From Nymphaea colorata (taxonomy: Eukaryota; Streptophyta; Magnoliopsida; Nymphaeales; Nymphaeaceae), in assembly GCF_008831285.2 (NCBI RefSeq), contig NC_045138.2, positions 38,245,115 through 38,309,114 on the forward strand: DNA of 64,000 nucleotides. Reading direction: 5' to 3'. Within the stretch, counting starts at the first letter, position 1. Every line of letters begins with the position of its first letter. Below, one piece after another: positions 14,101 through 26,500 of the stretch. The notes under the pieces were generated by a model, which made no database searches, was not told the DNA's origin, and saw only the letters and a list, made by a program, of their open reading frames with translations. The position numbers and the translations under genes were made by a program.

Positions 14101-15377
14101 GAAATTCAACTCCATCACCACCAAGAATATAGGCTTGATCATCCCACTCCCCAAAGGAGGAGCCATCAAATCCTGTAATTTTTATCAAAAACATTCTAAT
14201 TGTAGCCATAACAGAAAATCCAAGTGGAACGATAAACCTCCAAATCTTCATTTTACTTACCTGGGTAATAATATCCATAGTAATTGCTTGCAGGATAGTA
14301 CATGCACTGTTCAGTACTTACAGATTCCTGATCGACATCACTACCCTTGATGCTGCTAGTAGCATCTCCAGATGAGGATAGACAAGAGATTGCATCACAC
14401 TGACTTCCATTCTTGGCAGCACCCTGCGAGATGATGGACCACCATGAATAACAAGCGGAAAAACAATTTGGATAAGTGAAAGCAAAGCTAGTTGTAAAAA
14501 TTAAAATATCAAAAACAAAGTATGCATACCATTTTGGAATCAGCAACTTTAGAAGTATCAATCTTCAAATTTTGGAACCTTTCATCCAAAGCTGTAGAAT
14601 AAGTTAAGGATCCCATGATGAAGGAACCATTAGATGTCAGGTTACCTTACTATACAAGAGAATATCACACAGGAAAACTGTAACGACAAAACTAACGTCT
14701 TTACATCAAGAAATCCTTAAAGTGCCAATAGTGAGAAAGGTTGGAAACCCTATTACAGCACCTAAAAAGGGTGTCACAGTCGAAAAAGCATTAAAGCATT
14801 GAAATCAACCGTAGCACCCCAACCACAGCCAAGCATCAAACTTCACAGATGATGTGAACGAGGGAACTAAAGACAACAAAAACGCAATAAATTGAGCTCC
14901 ACAACTCCAGACGATGTAATGTAGAACACTGATAAGTGATAAACAAATAACAACCCACGCAAGTTTGCAGCAGGTAATAAACCAATAACCCATCAACCTA
15001 AACCCCGAGCAAGTTTAATTGCTCAATCACGAACTTGAAATAAGAAAATTTTGGAGACTGACATCGTCTATGGAAAATCTCAAATGCCAACCCCGTTACA
15101 GATAGGTCGTCATACAACCTCTTTAAAGAAAGAAGTAGCTAAACAGCAACAAGCAGGAAAATTAAACAGAGAATACAGCAATGACCAAAACGTATACCGG
15201 ACCAAATTCTACAAAATAGGACAATGATCAACCTAAATGGTCCAAAACAGAACACTGTAAGAACCGTAAAAATAATAGAGGAAATTGAACGAATCAATTG
15301 GGCAAGTACTAGAAACAAGCCATTCATATCCATTTAAAAGAAAGGATACTTTTATCAGCTTGCACTTCTGTCGCCAT
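11162..15377 (-). CDS. ECT: YTH-domain N6-methyladenosine reader, ECT type, complete, 9 coding exons
   Basis: Coding exons, complement: 15350-15377, 14530-14591, 14261-14423, 14093-14172, 12909-13388, 12274-12834, 11947-11735, 11481-11636, 11162-11305. Phases agree at every GT-AG junction; the product is 628 residues, usual for plant ECT proteins. It starts MATEVQADK. Residues about 20-400 are a disordered Tyr/Pro/Gly/Gln-rich region, typical of phase-separating readers. The YTH domain begins near 402 ([19 protein letters not shown]) and runs to about 535. The aromatic cage that holds m6A is complete: Trp423 in YSVWAS, and Trp484 and Trp489 in DFWQQDKW, with the expected spacing of five. Family role: cytoplasmic binding of m6A-modified mRNA, affecting stability and growth. 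The tail, ending SDTEIKV, is charged. Introns in the 5' half are longer than those in the 3' half. The first coding exon is only 28 bp. Confidence 0.95.
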
Positions 15378-17160
15378 TAAGTCACACCAAAGATCCCCAC
15401 AGAAAAAGCCTTTATTTCCACCCTCCAGTTCTACTAGATCGCTGCCACCAACAAAGAAAACCAAAAAATAGAGGTAAGAAACGCCAAAAACAATTCAACC
15501 TTAAAAGGAAGAACCAATCCTTTGGCAACTCCAATAAAAGAGCGAAGAATGAGCAAGCTAGAAGCATAAACAGACAGGAAAGAGAAAACACATAAGAATT
15601 AACAAGTCACTAGACTCAGAAAATTTACACTCAGAAACTGAAAAACACAGACTCTGTTAAAAAAGAGGGAAAAAAAAGTAGCTTCCCTTAGACGAAGGAA
15701 AAGAGAGAAAAGAACACAAACTTGTTTGGAGACCACATCCTAATCAAAACTACTAATCCGCAAAAAAAATATTGAGAAATCCCGGTGTCTAAAACGAAAC
15801 CTATGCCAATTCATCGGCCTGAAATAAAACCAACAAAAGCGTCTAATTCTGACGATGATGAAAATGGTGGTAATGATGCCGACAACGGCGATGAGGGGAC
15901 TTCAAATTGATGGGAAAAAACAGAAGCTACAATCAATTGAATGGGGAAAAAAAGGCAACAAACACTGTTAACATGCAAAACAGCTAGAGTCAAATAGGAG
16001 ACCACAAAGAATCACAAGGCATCAACGGAGGGATCAAAAACCAGCAGAACCAAACCCAAAACAACCTTAGGAAAACAAAAACGCTCTAGATCCAACTTGA
16101 GGGAGAAAAAAAAGAACAGCAACAACGAAAACAAGATGCAACCTGCCTCAAAACATTAATAAGTTTTAAAAAATAAAAAAGAAAAAAGAAATATACGAAT
16201 ATTAAAAAACCTAGATCAGAATATTTCTCCAAAAAAAATAAAAATTACAAGCAAAAAATGACTTAAAATCCCTAACGGGAACGTGAACAAAAAAAAATGA
16301 TTAACGAACGAAAAGAAAGCAGAAATCAATAGAACCGCCAATCGGATCTCAACAACACAAGGACAGTACGGAAAAGACGGTTTTTTTCCAAACTCAGAGC
16401 GACATAAAATTTCTTCAGTTCCGAGCATTCAGAAAGCGGCTTGTGGAAGAAATCCCCAAATAAACCCCTTCTAAGAAACAAAACATCCACAAACGAAACA
16501 AAACCCCTCTAGATCCTGAACAAAAACCTCAACGGGACCCAAAACCCTTCCACATGCCACCCGAAAATCGCTCACAAAACCACCTCGAACCGAATCCACC
16601 CAATCAGATCAAGCGTCACCCCAACGGGAACAGAGAAAGCCCAAGAGGAACGAAAAACCCTGACGCACAACTGAAAACAGCCCTTCTTCCCAAGAGGAAC
16701 TAGTAAGCAGACAAACCCGCTTGTACCTACAAAAACCCGCCTTTCTAGCAGGGAAACCACCACCGAACCGGCCGAATATCGCCCTTCTGGACCGATCCGC
16801 TTCCTCCTCCCGCGAGATTCGAGCCGAAACCGCTTCCCTGCGGACCAAATCCGGCCACCTTCGGCCGAAACCGCTTTTATCTACCGAAAAGCGGGAAACG
16901 AAACCAGGCGTAGAGAGGGTCGAAAGAAAACCACCCAAAGAAGGAAAAAAAAGAGAGAGATGGAGAGACGCGAGAAGGGAAAAAGGGGAGAGAGAAAGAA
17001 AGAGAGAGAGAGAGAGAGAGACGGCACCTCGAGGGACTAAGAAGCCGAGGCGAGAAAGGAACGATAGGCATGCTTCCACGTCAGCTTCACTGTCCCATCG
17101 GACGGTCTCAAACCCTCCGAGAGGCGTGTAAATCATTTTCAGCCGTCGGATCAACGCGAG
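15378..17160 (-). promoter_or_regulatory. Presumed 5'UTR, leader intron and promoter of the YTH gene
   Basis: The first coding exon of the YTH gene is just 28 bp, and the upstream sequence to about 16.7 kb is AT-rich and intron-like. A GC-rich block with a long (GA)n tract (CT-rich in the sense direction, about 16981-17021) follows at 16.75-17.1 kb, as is common for plant leaders. I infer a noncoding first exon there followed by a leader intron. Open frames in this block are products of low-complexity CT sequence. Confidence 0.45.
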
Positions 17161-19792
17161 AAAAGGAATCCATTAGAACCGCATTCCCCCCTGTAAGAAC
17201 CCCAATAAATGCGGCCCTTTTTTAAATTCAAACAGGCCTTCACTTTTATGCCTAAAATACCCCCACTGGCCCCACCCAATATATTGAGGGGCGTCGTTGA
17301 CTATCAGCGTGGACGAGATTGAGCCTTCCCGGTCTTGCCTTTGACAAACCCAATCTTCGAGAAAAGACCCGTATCCATAGCTCGTAGAAATTGAGTTGGA
17401 TCCGGATCCCATGTCCGAATTTCCAATCATCAGAGGTCCCACGCCTTCAGTGATGTTGAATATTCTAGTTTACTTATTCATTTACCCGAACCAATTCCCC
17501 CCACAGTTGGTGGCAACAAACGGGAAGAAATAATCAATTCTGGACACTTTTCCATTCGGACCCGACCCGTTGACCCCTAGATGTCATTTATGTTAAACAA
17601 TGACGAAATTGGGTATCCTCGGGGGCTGAGTGAGCTGGGAATCTGCGTGTTGGGGCATCCAAATTGCGGAATCCACTTTTGGGCTTCGAAGAAAGGGAGC
17701 TTTTCGGCACTCTTGTAAGTACAGTTTTGTTATTAGAGACAAACTTTGGGGGCTTCACCGTCCACTTGTTTATAAAATTTTTGATTTTGTTTCTGAAGGG
17801 AACATTTTATAGAAATAATCGAGAGGCTAAATTCGACCACAAAAAAAGTCTCCATATTTGATTGGCAAATATGTCCTTATATGGCTGTTGCATGGACAAT
17901 TTTCAACGCCATAATTGTGGATATTTATGGGCAAGATCGGTCCTCTGGTGAATTCAACGATACACATAGATTTTGCATTCCAGAAACTTCATATTGCACA
18001 TTAAAATAATTTTAATGCATATTGAACATTGTAAAGATTTGAAAGTTAATCGGATTTTAAACTTTGTCTAAAAACATCAAAAAAAAGTTATGAGTTGCAT
18101 ATTTGACTTCTTTATATTTTCAGTGTATATTTCCAACACATACTATACACGGTGAACAGGTTGGTAACAGTAAAATGTGAAAAAACACCAAGCCCGTTCT
18201 GTAATTTGGCTCACATTTTTGGGTTCCATATATTATAAAAAATTGGTGTTGGGTACAACAAATTGCTTAAAATTCCCTGCCGGCAACAGACAAAAAACAT
18301 TTGATCGACATATCATGTAACGTGTTCTTCGAGTTCAATACAATTCTCCATCAAAATTATGACTACGCAATCAAGACTTTATTGTTGATGTTGAGGATAG
18401 ATTGGCCCATCTGGCAAGGTTCCCGACCCGCTTTCTTCAATTTATGGGAGTTTACTGGTTGTTCTAGGAAAATAAGAATACTGAAATGAAAAAAATATAT
18501 AATTGAAGACAGTGAGGACTTTGTCACGCTCCGTAAAGTTAAGGGTACGTACGTCTATTGCCTCGCAAGGAAAGGATAGACGCTAATAATTTATGCAATT
18601 GACAAAGTGGTCCCTTACTTTTTATTACTGTTTTTATATTATTTTTTTCAATTGTGGGTGAGTCGAGAGCACTAAGCCTTGTAAAGACAAGACCGCGCAA
18701 TAAACAACATAATAACGGCGCTTGATCCACCACCACCTGCTTAATCTTAATGGCATAAATTTGGCGGCTTTTCAAAATTTAACGACAATTAGTGGACTGG
18801 CTCCGCAAATGTCTGTTGATCTTTTCCGCTAGAGGACAAACGCGTCATTTTGACAAATAATTTTCTCTTTTTTATTTTTTTATTTTTTAGAGGACAGTGT
18901 GGGAAGAAGGCTGTTGCTTGCATGAGAAGGCTGGCGTCGAGTCAAACCCGCCACAAGAGCCTTCGCGAGACCGAAGACTCGCCACGTCAGACGTCGGAGG
19001 ACTTGATCTGTCCTCTTCCGACGTGGCAACTTCTACGTCGTTCAAAGGTTTGAGGGTGAGCCGTGGCGACAAGTCAGAGTTGTGGGCCCCAGCCCACTAG
19101 ATAAGTGGGTCCCTGTTCCGAGTTGGGGCTCGGATCCGAAACAAGGTCCGAACTCACATCAGATTTTGATCCAGATCTCAAATTCTATAATTTTATGTGC
19201 TTATTTGGATTACCAGCCAACCTTACTTAAATATTAACTTGAGGATTCGATCAAATGTCAATGTAAACGAGAAGGAATTGGGCAGGATTTTGGAAATTAA
19301 AAGCTCTCGTTATGGGTTGGACCAATATCTAAACGCAAAAAACAAATACTCTTCGTGGGCCCAAGTAACATTATATAATAAACTATATGTTTTATTTAAA
19401 TAAAAATATTGAAGGACGGTTGGGAAAGGTGCTGAAAAGTCGTTCCCAAACCCGAATCCCATCCCTGAACCAGGTGCCCATTTCTTTTAAGAGAATCAGA
19501 TTTAAAAAGTTTTCAGATTCGATCTGGTGCGATCCAAATCCAAAAGTTGTGAGCTTCCGTAGCAAAATCCCTGATCGTGTGTGAAGAATAGGGAAAACTA
19601 AAAAGCGAGATGGAACCTAACAGTGAATGACCGTTGCCTGCAAATCTTTAGCGTAAGGATGACGTGCTAAAAAATAATAATTTTTACGACAATTATTGTT
19701 TTAAAATTTTGTTTATTCAGTTTTATATGTATCAATTCTCAACCCGACCCGGCTCAATTGGATCTTGATAATCAATTTATTAAATTTATGAT
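17161..19792. other. Intergenic, no gene seen
   Basis: AT-rich sequence with one GC-richer island near 18.93-19.14 kb that has several ACGTGGC/CGACGT words. No frame shows a recognisable domain. It is probably old repeat debris on the left shoulder of the TRIM element. Confidence 0.4.
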
Positions 19793-19983
19793 TGTAACAC
19801 CCCAGAAGTTTAGTCCCGTATCGAAGATTGTGAGGAATCTTCAAGGACTTATAATGGGAGGCTATTAATGAGATGATTGTCCTGGTTCCTACCCTTTTTA
19901 GGATTGGAACCGAAACTGCTAGGGGACGGGTTGGGATCCGTCGAACCAGGGGCCCGAGCCCGAGAGTGGGTCGGGTTGTTATA
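19793..19983 (+). repeat. Left terminal repeat of the TRIM element
   Basis: 191 bp, TG...TA ends rather than the usual TG...CA. It is followed by one base and then the tRNA-Met primer-binding site. Confidence 0.92.
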
Positions 19984-20059
19984 GTGGTATCAGAGCAGTT
20001 TCAACACTCGGACATGGGGTGCCACACGCGTCCGCGCGTGTGCTTTAAGGGGGGTGGAT

Positions 20060-20250
20060 TGTAACACCTCAGAAGTTTAGTCCCGTATCGAAGATTGTGA
20101 GGAATCTTCAAGGGCTTATAATGGGATGCTATTAATGAGATGATTGTCCTGGTTCCTAGCCTTTTTAGGATTGGAACCGAAACTGCTAGGGGACGGGTTG
20201 GGATCCGTCGAATCAGGAGCCCGAGCTCGGGAGTGGGTCGGGTTGTTATA
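20060..20250 (+). repeat. Right terminal repeat of the TRIM element
   Basis: 191 bp, the same length as the left copy with about 4 percent divergence. It is preceded by the polypurine tract and followed by the ATGAT duplication. Confidence 0.92.
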
Positions 20251-21439
20251 ATGATAGGTTTGGTTTAACAAACTGACCATGTAATCCAATACTTTGATCT
20301 AATATCTAATCGAAGATATACTAAACAATATCAATATCAATACAAACAACATTAACTTAAAATAACAATTACGAGTTCATCTATAAACACACTAACATGA
20401 CAAGAGAAACAAAAATCAAATATAAATAGGCAAATAGAAAAAATTGAATGGTAATTATGAATATCCAAAGTCACCTAGTTTATTCACGAGGGTTGTTTGA
20501 TTATGATAGACTGGTGAACATTTTCATCATCAAATATTAGTTCACACATTTTTTTTTTTCTCAACTATCCATCCCGTTGCACTGCATCTGATAGCCATCA
20601 AAGTAAACATGATGGCAATGGCGGCACTGGATAAGTAGAGTCATAATTCACTTACTCGTATGTATTCTATATTAAAAGCATGAGTACTTTTACATATCCT
20701 TTTATTACCCAATCAGCAGCAGTACAAATAAAAAATTATACTGTCTACAGCACAACCAACAACAAACGTTATCAAGCACATGGCCTCTAATATTTTTTTT
20801 TAATTTGTGATATTAGAAGAATCAAATTTTCTTTAATAAAAATAACTTGAACTATAAGTCTAAAACATGCTTTGGTTGCATGTTTAGAGGCCATAGCATC
20901 CTCGCAACCAGAAAATCCATGTATATATAATATACATATGTATATATATTCATGTGACGTTTTTATTTTGTTATGGAAATTGCTATTAATCATACTTAAC
21001 ATTTATGTACAATTTAAAATTTTAAATTGTTCGAGAACCCAGTGGTTGAAGCAGGGGCCATGGCCTCCCCTCAAGTTTTAAAAATTTAAATCTTACTGAT
21101 CAAAATTTTAAAAAATTATAGTTCGACCATTGTAGATTTTAGTTTCTTAAATAATTGCATATGATCAGCAAATTAAAATGTCAGGCGGCAGGTGGGCAAT
21201 CTTATAGTAAACATTATAATGGGGAAAATCAATTCGTATCAGCCTACGAGCCAGCCTAGAGCTAACCCACCAAAGTGTGGGTTAGGCCTAGGCGTGAACC
21301 TAGTCCGCCCTTAAAGTAAGAGGTCACACTCAACCCAAATGAGATGGGTTAAAACAATATTTTGGATTTGGGAAGTGATTGATAGTTAGGGGTTACTTTT
21401 CGAGTGAGCGATAAGTTAACATTAAGTACGGGGAAGAGA

Positions 21440-21680
21440 AACGTTAAGCCTGGGCCCGGCCCGGCCTAGCTCGATAAGAAGTGGGCTCGAGCCCAGTCCG
21501 ACACTCAAAATGTGGGCTCAGCCCAATCATTAAAACTCAAGTTCGAGCTTGGGCCCAGGCTGACCCGATAAATTATCGGGTCAATCCAGTGTCCTTTTTT
21601 TGGGCTCGAGTCAGGTTGGGTACCGAGTACCCACCGGTGGTCCGACCTCGTGACCACCGGTGGTCCGACCTCGTGACCAG
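21440..21680. mobile_element. Degraded GC-rich repeat (GGGCTCGAGCCC/GGCCCGG type) with internal 23-bp doublet
   Basis: GGCCCGGCCCGGCC, GTGGGCTCGAGCCCAG and GATAAATTATCGGGTC are typical of a widespread nonautonomous plant repeat. At 21630-21676 a 23-bp unit starting CCACCGGTGG is present twice in tandem. The same family appears to begin at 63973, at the right edge of the window. Ends and target duplication are not clear here. Confidence 0.5.
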
Positions 21681-22671
21681 GGTTACTTAACTTTCTAAAA
21701 AAAATAGCACTTATGAGTATGAGAATCAAATTATAGATGTGCCTTGTATAAATGATTTACCCAACTAGTTACGACACTCCCTTTTAAGGGGTTGCTTTCA
21801 CTATTCCATATCCCAAATAAATTTTCTTATTTTAAGCACATAAAGGTAAGCACATATATGGACAATCATTTACTGAGATACAGCCACACAACCACGTTCC
21901 TCATCTTACTTCTGTCTCTTCTTAGTTTCTTGGTTCCGTTCTTGGTTCCGTAACCTGTTTCTCTTCTCATTGAAAACGATCATATCCTATTTCAATATAA
22001 AAGCGCCCTTAAACCAACTTTATTAACTTCCATACGACTCTCTTTCTCCAACTTTCTATTTTTCTTTACTAAGTCCATCAGAATTTTCTCTTCTTGACAA
22101 GTTTATTGATCATTAATACCATCATATGACGAGCGAAATCTGCGACAACCAACCATGATATGATATGACAGATATTTGTTTAAAACTTTAAAGGTGATCT
22201 CTCATTTTTCGTAAATATATATCATAATCTAAATTATATATATTTATATGTACATCTAATCTGTACCGTCTACAAACCTTACTTCATTTTTTTTTTCTCT
22301 CATGTTCTCTTTCCTCCACAGAGGAGCTTGCCTGGCCATCACCAACTGGTCTGCCGGCGGCGACAGCATGGGAGGAGCCGCCGAGGCACCTCCATTCCTC
22401 TACCTATCATGGGTGAAGGGAAAGTAGAGGTAAGGAGAGTCTCGACTGCAGTTGTCAGCAGGATAGATGCTGCCAAAATAGGCAAGTTCTTTACATCTAC
22501 CCATCATGGGTAGGAGCATCGACGGCTCCCCTGTCGTCTCTGAACAGGCTGACGCACGGTGTCACCCCGATGTTGATGGTGGGCCTGCAGGCGACGGTAG
22601 GGAAGCGTCGCCGGAGGGGAAGAGGGATCAGCGCCGGACGGGAAGAGGGATGAGAAGGAGAGGGAGAGAAA

Positions 22672-22791
22672 GAAAGAGATGACTGTTATGGGTCGTCCCA
22701 TCTAAAACTAGACAATCTAAAACCTAAAGGACTCTCGAAAGAGATGACTGTTATGTCTAAAACTAGACAATCTAAAACCTAAAGGACTCTC
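22672..22791. repeat. Tandem duplication with a 10-bp length difference
   Basis: GAAAGAGATGACTGTTATG...GGACTCTC occurs as a 65-bp copy (22672-22736) and a 55-bp copy (22737-22791). They are identical except that the first has GGTCGTCCCA. Confidence 0.85.
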
Positions 22792-23542
22792 TGTATATAT
22801 ATATATATATATGGAGAGAGGTGCACAAAAAGTTAAGCCCTTCTAAACCTCTCACAGGAGACAAAAATCATGACCTAAGAAAGTGAAGTTAGGAATGGGA
22901 AACCAATGATATCATATTGCAAATTTACAAAGGAAAATTTACACATTTCAGCTTACTCTTTATTGTATTTAGAAAAGATTGGTTCTGATTTTTTTACAAA
23001 TGCTTCGCTTTTCATGAAAAATATTAAAGAATTATGTAAACCTAAAAACTAAAATCTTAAGCTGCAACTTCAAATCTTATCTTTGACAATTTTTTTTACA
23101 AAATAAACTTGGTTGGAGAAGACCTTCTGTAAATAAAAAAAAAAAAAAACCCTCTCTGTCTCTTTCTCACGTCACCTCAATGCTCCCATTTCCCGAGTCC
23201 CCATTTTTAACGTGTTGCTCTCTCGCTCTCTCTCTCTCTACCCACTCTCTCTTTCTCTTCTCTCTCCACCTACTCGCCTACTTGCACACGGAGGGAGAGA
23301 GAGGGAGGGAGAACCAACAAACACCCGTCCCCAGTTTCATTGTCAACCCAAATTGTCTTCCTTCACCTACCATTTTCTTTTTCTGATTTGCTTTCCAGTC
23401 TCCACCTTTCCTTCACAATTTTCACTTTCGGCAAAATTGAAAAGAATCCATCCTCTTCCTTTTCTTTCTATTGGCCTTTCTGGATCATCGGGACCGTCCA
23501 GTATTTTAATTTTTTTTTTGCTTTCGTTCGCCGCTTCCGTAG

Positions 23543-26500
23543 ATGGCCGTCGCTCATGACTCCATGAACTCCGATCGCCAGTTCCTCCAACAGAAACCCA
23601 TAATGCACCACCACCTCGACCACCTCTCCGATCACAAGGCCGAGTTCAAGAGGGACATGGAGAACCTCGTTGAATTGCTCTCTAAATTGAACCCATCGGC
23701 TGAGGAGTTCTTCCCCTCTTCCCACGTCGACCATCGGTCCCATTCGGACGACTCCGTCGAACTCAACAAGGAGTCTGCGACTAATGTCTCCGGGAATTTC
23801 AAAAAGGTGGGAAACATCGTCCCTCGGTCAATTCCTGTTGTCTCTGAGTTGGTTTTAGCCTTTTCTCTCAGTAGAACGAGATTATAATATATTTCTTCAT
23901 TAGCTCGAACAATAAGGCGAGAGTGTGATTCATTTCGATCATAAGGTGGTTGATCGGCGTTTTATGGATGTTTTTTTTTTTGTCACGGGCCTGTTTCTGC
24001 TGGTTCTATCAACAGCTCTACAGTTTGATCGTCAGTAACTTGAATTTGTTTTGGGATAAAATTTGTCGGTCGTCGCTTACATTTCGCTTCTTGGGATAAA
24101 ATATTTTTTATCTTTTCCTTTCTTATTTACTTTTTATTTATTTTATGGTTGGGACAAGTCTTCGTCGCTTTTGCATTCCAATTGTGTCCTAGTCCAATTA
24201 AGAAGATCATTTTTTTCTGTGTAGAGAGTTTGTCTTGCAAGCAGTACCGTCAAAATATACAGTATCCTAACTTAACCGGCTTTGTGAATGGAAGATTCCA
24301 TCAAACAGACGTTTGACGTTTGGTGTAGTAGTAGTAAAGTTAGATGTTTGTTTTATGTATTTATGCAAGTTAAATTATGCCTTACAGAAGAGGAACGGTT
24401 ACGGTTTAGGGCGGAGGTCCAATGGAAGGTCCTCAAGAGCTCAACAAGAAGAAAGCATCCGGAGAACCGTTTATGTGTCGGACATTGATCTACAAGTAAG
24501 GGAGTGGCGGACGTCTCCTTCAAATTTTCGATTGGATTGACAGTAGTGTTTTAGAGTTTTAAGAATTCCAGTTAATATGAATATTTGGTTCATTATTAGG
24601 TGACTGAAGAGCAGCTTGCCGTCTTATTCAGCACTTGTGGGGAGGTATGTGTTTTTGTTAACTATGCTGACTTTGGCTCATTCATTTTCAAAAGTATAGT
24701 TAGCTTTTTCTTTTTTTTGTTCTGTTCGTTTCTGTGACTTCCTTCCTCAATCTTGATTTTATAACCAAGCAAGTGAGAGCTACTTGATAGCGATGAACTG
24801 GAACTCTGGCTATTCAGCTGTTGCATCAAAATTCGCCGGTGAAGTTGTTCTAGAGCTTCATCGTTATGGAGAAAATTAGTTGATCAGCTTTAATGAATGC
24901 TTCCAGTAAAGGAATGGTAATCTTCAGAAATGGCATGAGGATCATAAGGCAACCTTGAAGATAGTTCCCTGGTTTAACCTAGACTCAGTTATCATTTTAT
25001 ATCTATCTGATTTATTCTCAAGGATAATTGTCTTCTACTACTTTCATGCTAGGAAGTATTATGCCATGATAAGCTATAAGAAAATGCGATGTGGCAGGTC
25101 ATGCGGTAGTAACTTGGGTCACAAAGTATGTGACCAATAAATAACAATAGAAAAAGAAATTGATGTTAACAGTAAAATGGTAGTACTAGAAGAGAGTTGC
25201 AGGAATGATATGACCAAGCTTCTCTTCTCTGCTCCTCTTCCCGCTCACCATCATTGTAACTGTTATTATTATTATTGTTACTATTATTATTATTATTACT
25301 ATTATTATTATTACTTAATTCCAGAGGTCTGGGCACATGTAAATTAACAAGAATGTTAAAAGCTGCAAACAGAGCCCACACAAGGCTTTCCTGCCACCTC
25401 ACGCTTCTTGTTTTTCCAGAGTGGTGCTTCTGCCAAAATTAATTCGCAGTAATATCTGTACTAGAGAAAACTAAGTGCATCTGCCATTAAGCTTTTACTG
25501 ATCCGAGTCTGATTTGTTTGTGTTGACCAAGATACAGAGAAAAGAGAGTTGTACAATTGGATGATCCGTAAACACAAGCAATCATTTGTCCAAATTTTTT
25601 AGCGTGTTTCCTTAGTAGTATATAACTATACTTCAACTGCTGACCACAGGAGCACTGCAGCCACTTTTTTCGTTGTGCAATGATGAAAAGAACGGGAGTA
25701 TTAGTAATAGTAAGCACCTTTAGTTAGTCTAACAGAAAAACATCTAGCAAATCAGCACCAAAGCTGCCAATATTTCATCAACCTGATAAAAAGGTTACCG
25801 TTACATGATTACATCTAGGAATCCAGCACCAAGAGCTGCTCATTCTTTATGAATCTGGGGGTTCTTTTCTATGCTAGTAGTGATTAACATGAACTGTAAA
25901 TGTGGTTGTGTCTAGCCTTAATGGAACTTGAAATGTTGCTTTGAAAATTTAGGCAAACCAAACTAGTCTTTTGTTATTGAAAGGACACTATGCTGAAGAA
26001 TAAGTTTTGCTGGATTGCTGTGCCAAGATGGCCATGGAAATCAAGAGCTTATTTCCATTTGGTTTATCCCACAAAGTGAAGTTCTATTGAAATGTTAGAT
26101 CACAAATGCATTTTTTGTGAATTTGATAAAATTATTAACATGATTTAGATTGGGTGATGCTTTCTGATGAAATTTGTATATCTTCTGTCAACTCACATGT
26201 ACATGGACTACTCTTTTTCCAGCTTTCCAGTACAGCTTGTGCATTTTAGTTGCATTTTCTTATTTGGAAATTGGAAAACTGTTATTATGTGATTATTTCA
26301 ACACAAGATGATGACATCAGTTGTGAAAAGAAAAAAGTTGCTTGCTTTTCATGCTTGCCTTTCCTCTTCATTTTTGTTTTCCATCAGAAGTTTTTTTTTT
26401 TCTGGTGGTCTCTAAATCCTGAAAATACTTCCACTTAAGGTACTTGATTGCCGTATTTGTGGGGATCCTCATTCAGTGCTTCGATTTGCATTTGTAGAGT

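Larger units (their letters stand above)
19793..20250 (+). mobile_element. TRIM (terminal-repeat retrotransposon in miniature), complete with TSD
   Basis: Two direct terminal repeats of exactly 191 bp (19793-19983 and 20060-20250) start TGTAACACC and end GTTGTTATA. They enclose only 76 bp. The internal part opens with TGGTATCAGAGCA (from 19985), the primer-binding site matching initiator tRNA-Met, and closes with a purine tract AAGGGGGGTGGA just before the right repeat. The flanks are identical 5-bp duplications, ATGAT at 19788-19792 and 20251-20255. I count 8 differences between the repeats, so insertion is not very recent. No coding capacity; mobilisation would need enzymes from an autonomous LTR element. 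Confidence 0.93.
20256..23542. other. Intergenic upstream of the CID gene
   Basis: Apart from the GC-rich repeat near 21.5 kb there is AT-rich sequence, a GC-rich island at 22.33-22.63 kb with no recognised frame, a local duplication at 22672-22736 and 22737-22791, and a (TA)n tract near 22794-22812. The CT-rich stretch at 23.15-23.54 kb is the probable leader and promoter of the CID gene. Confidence 0.5.

Noticed and set aside
16572-17154. Long frames on both strands around the (GA)n block
   Set aside because: Open only because CT/GA repeats lack stops; Ser/Leu/Phe or Arg/Glu runs without a domain. More likely leader sequence of the YTH gene.
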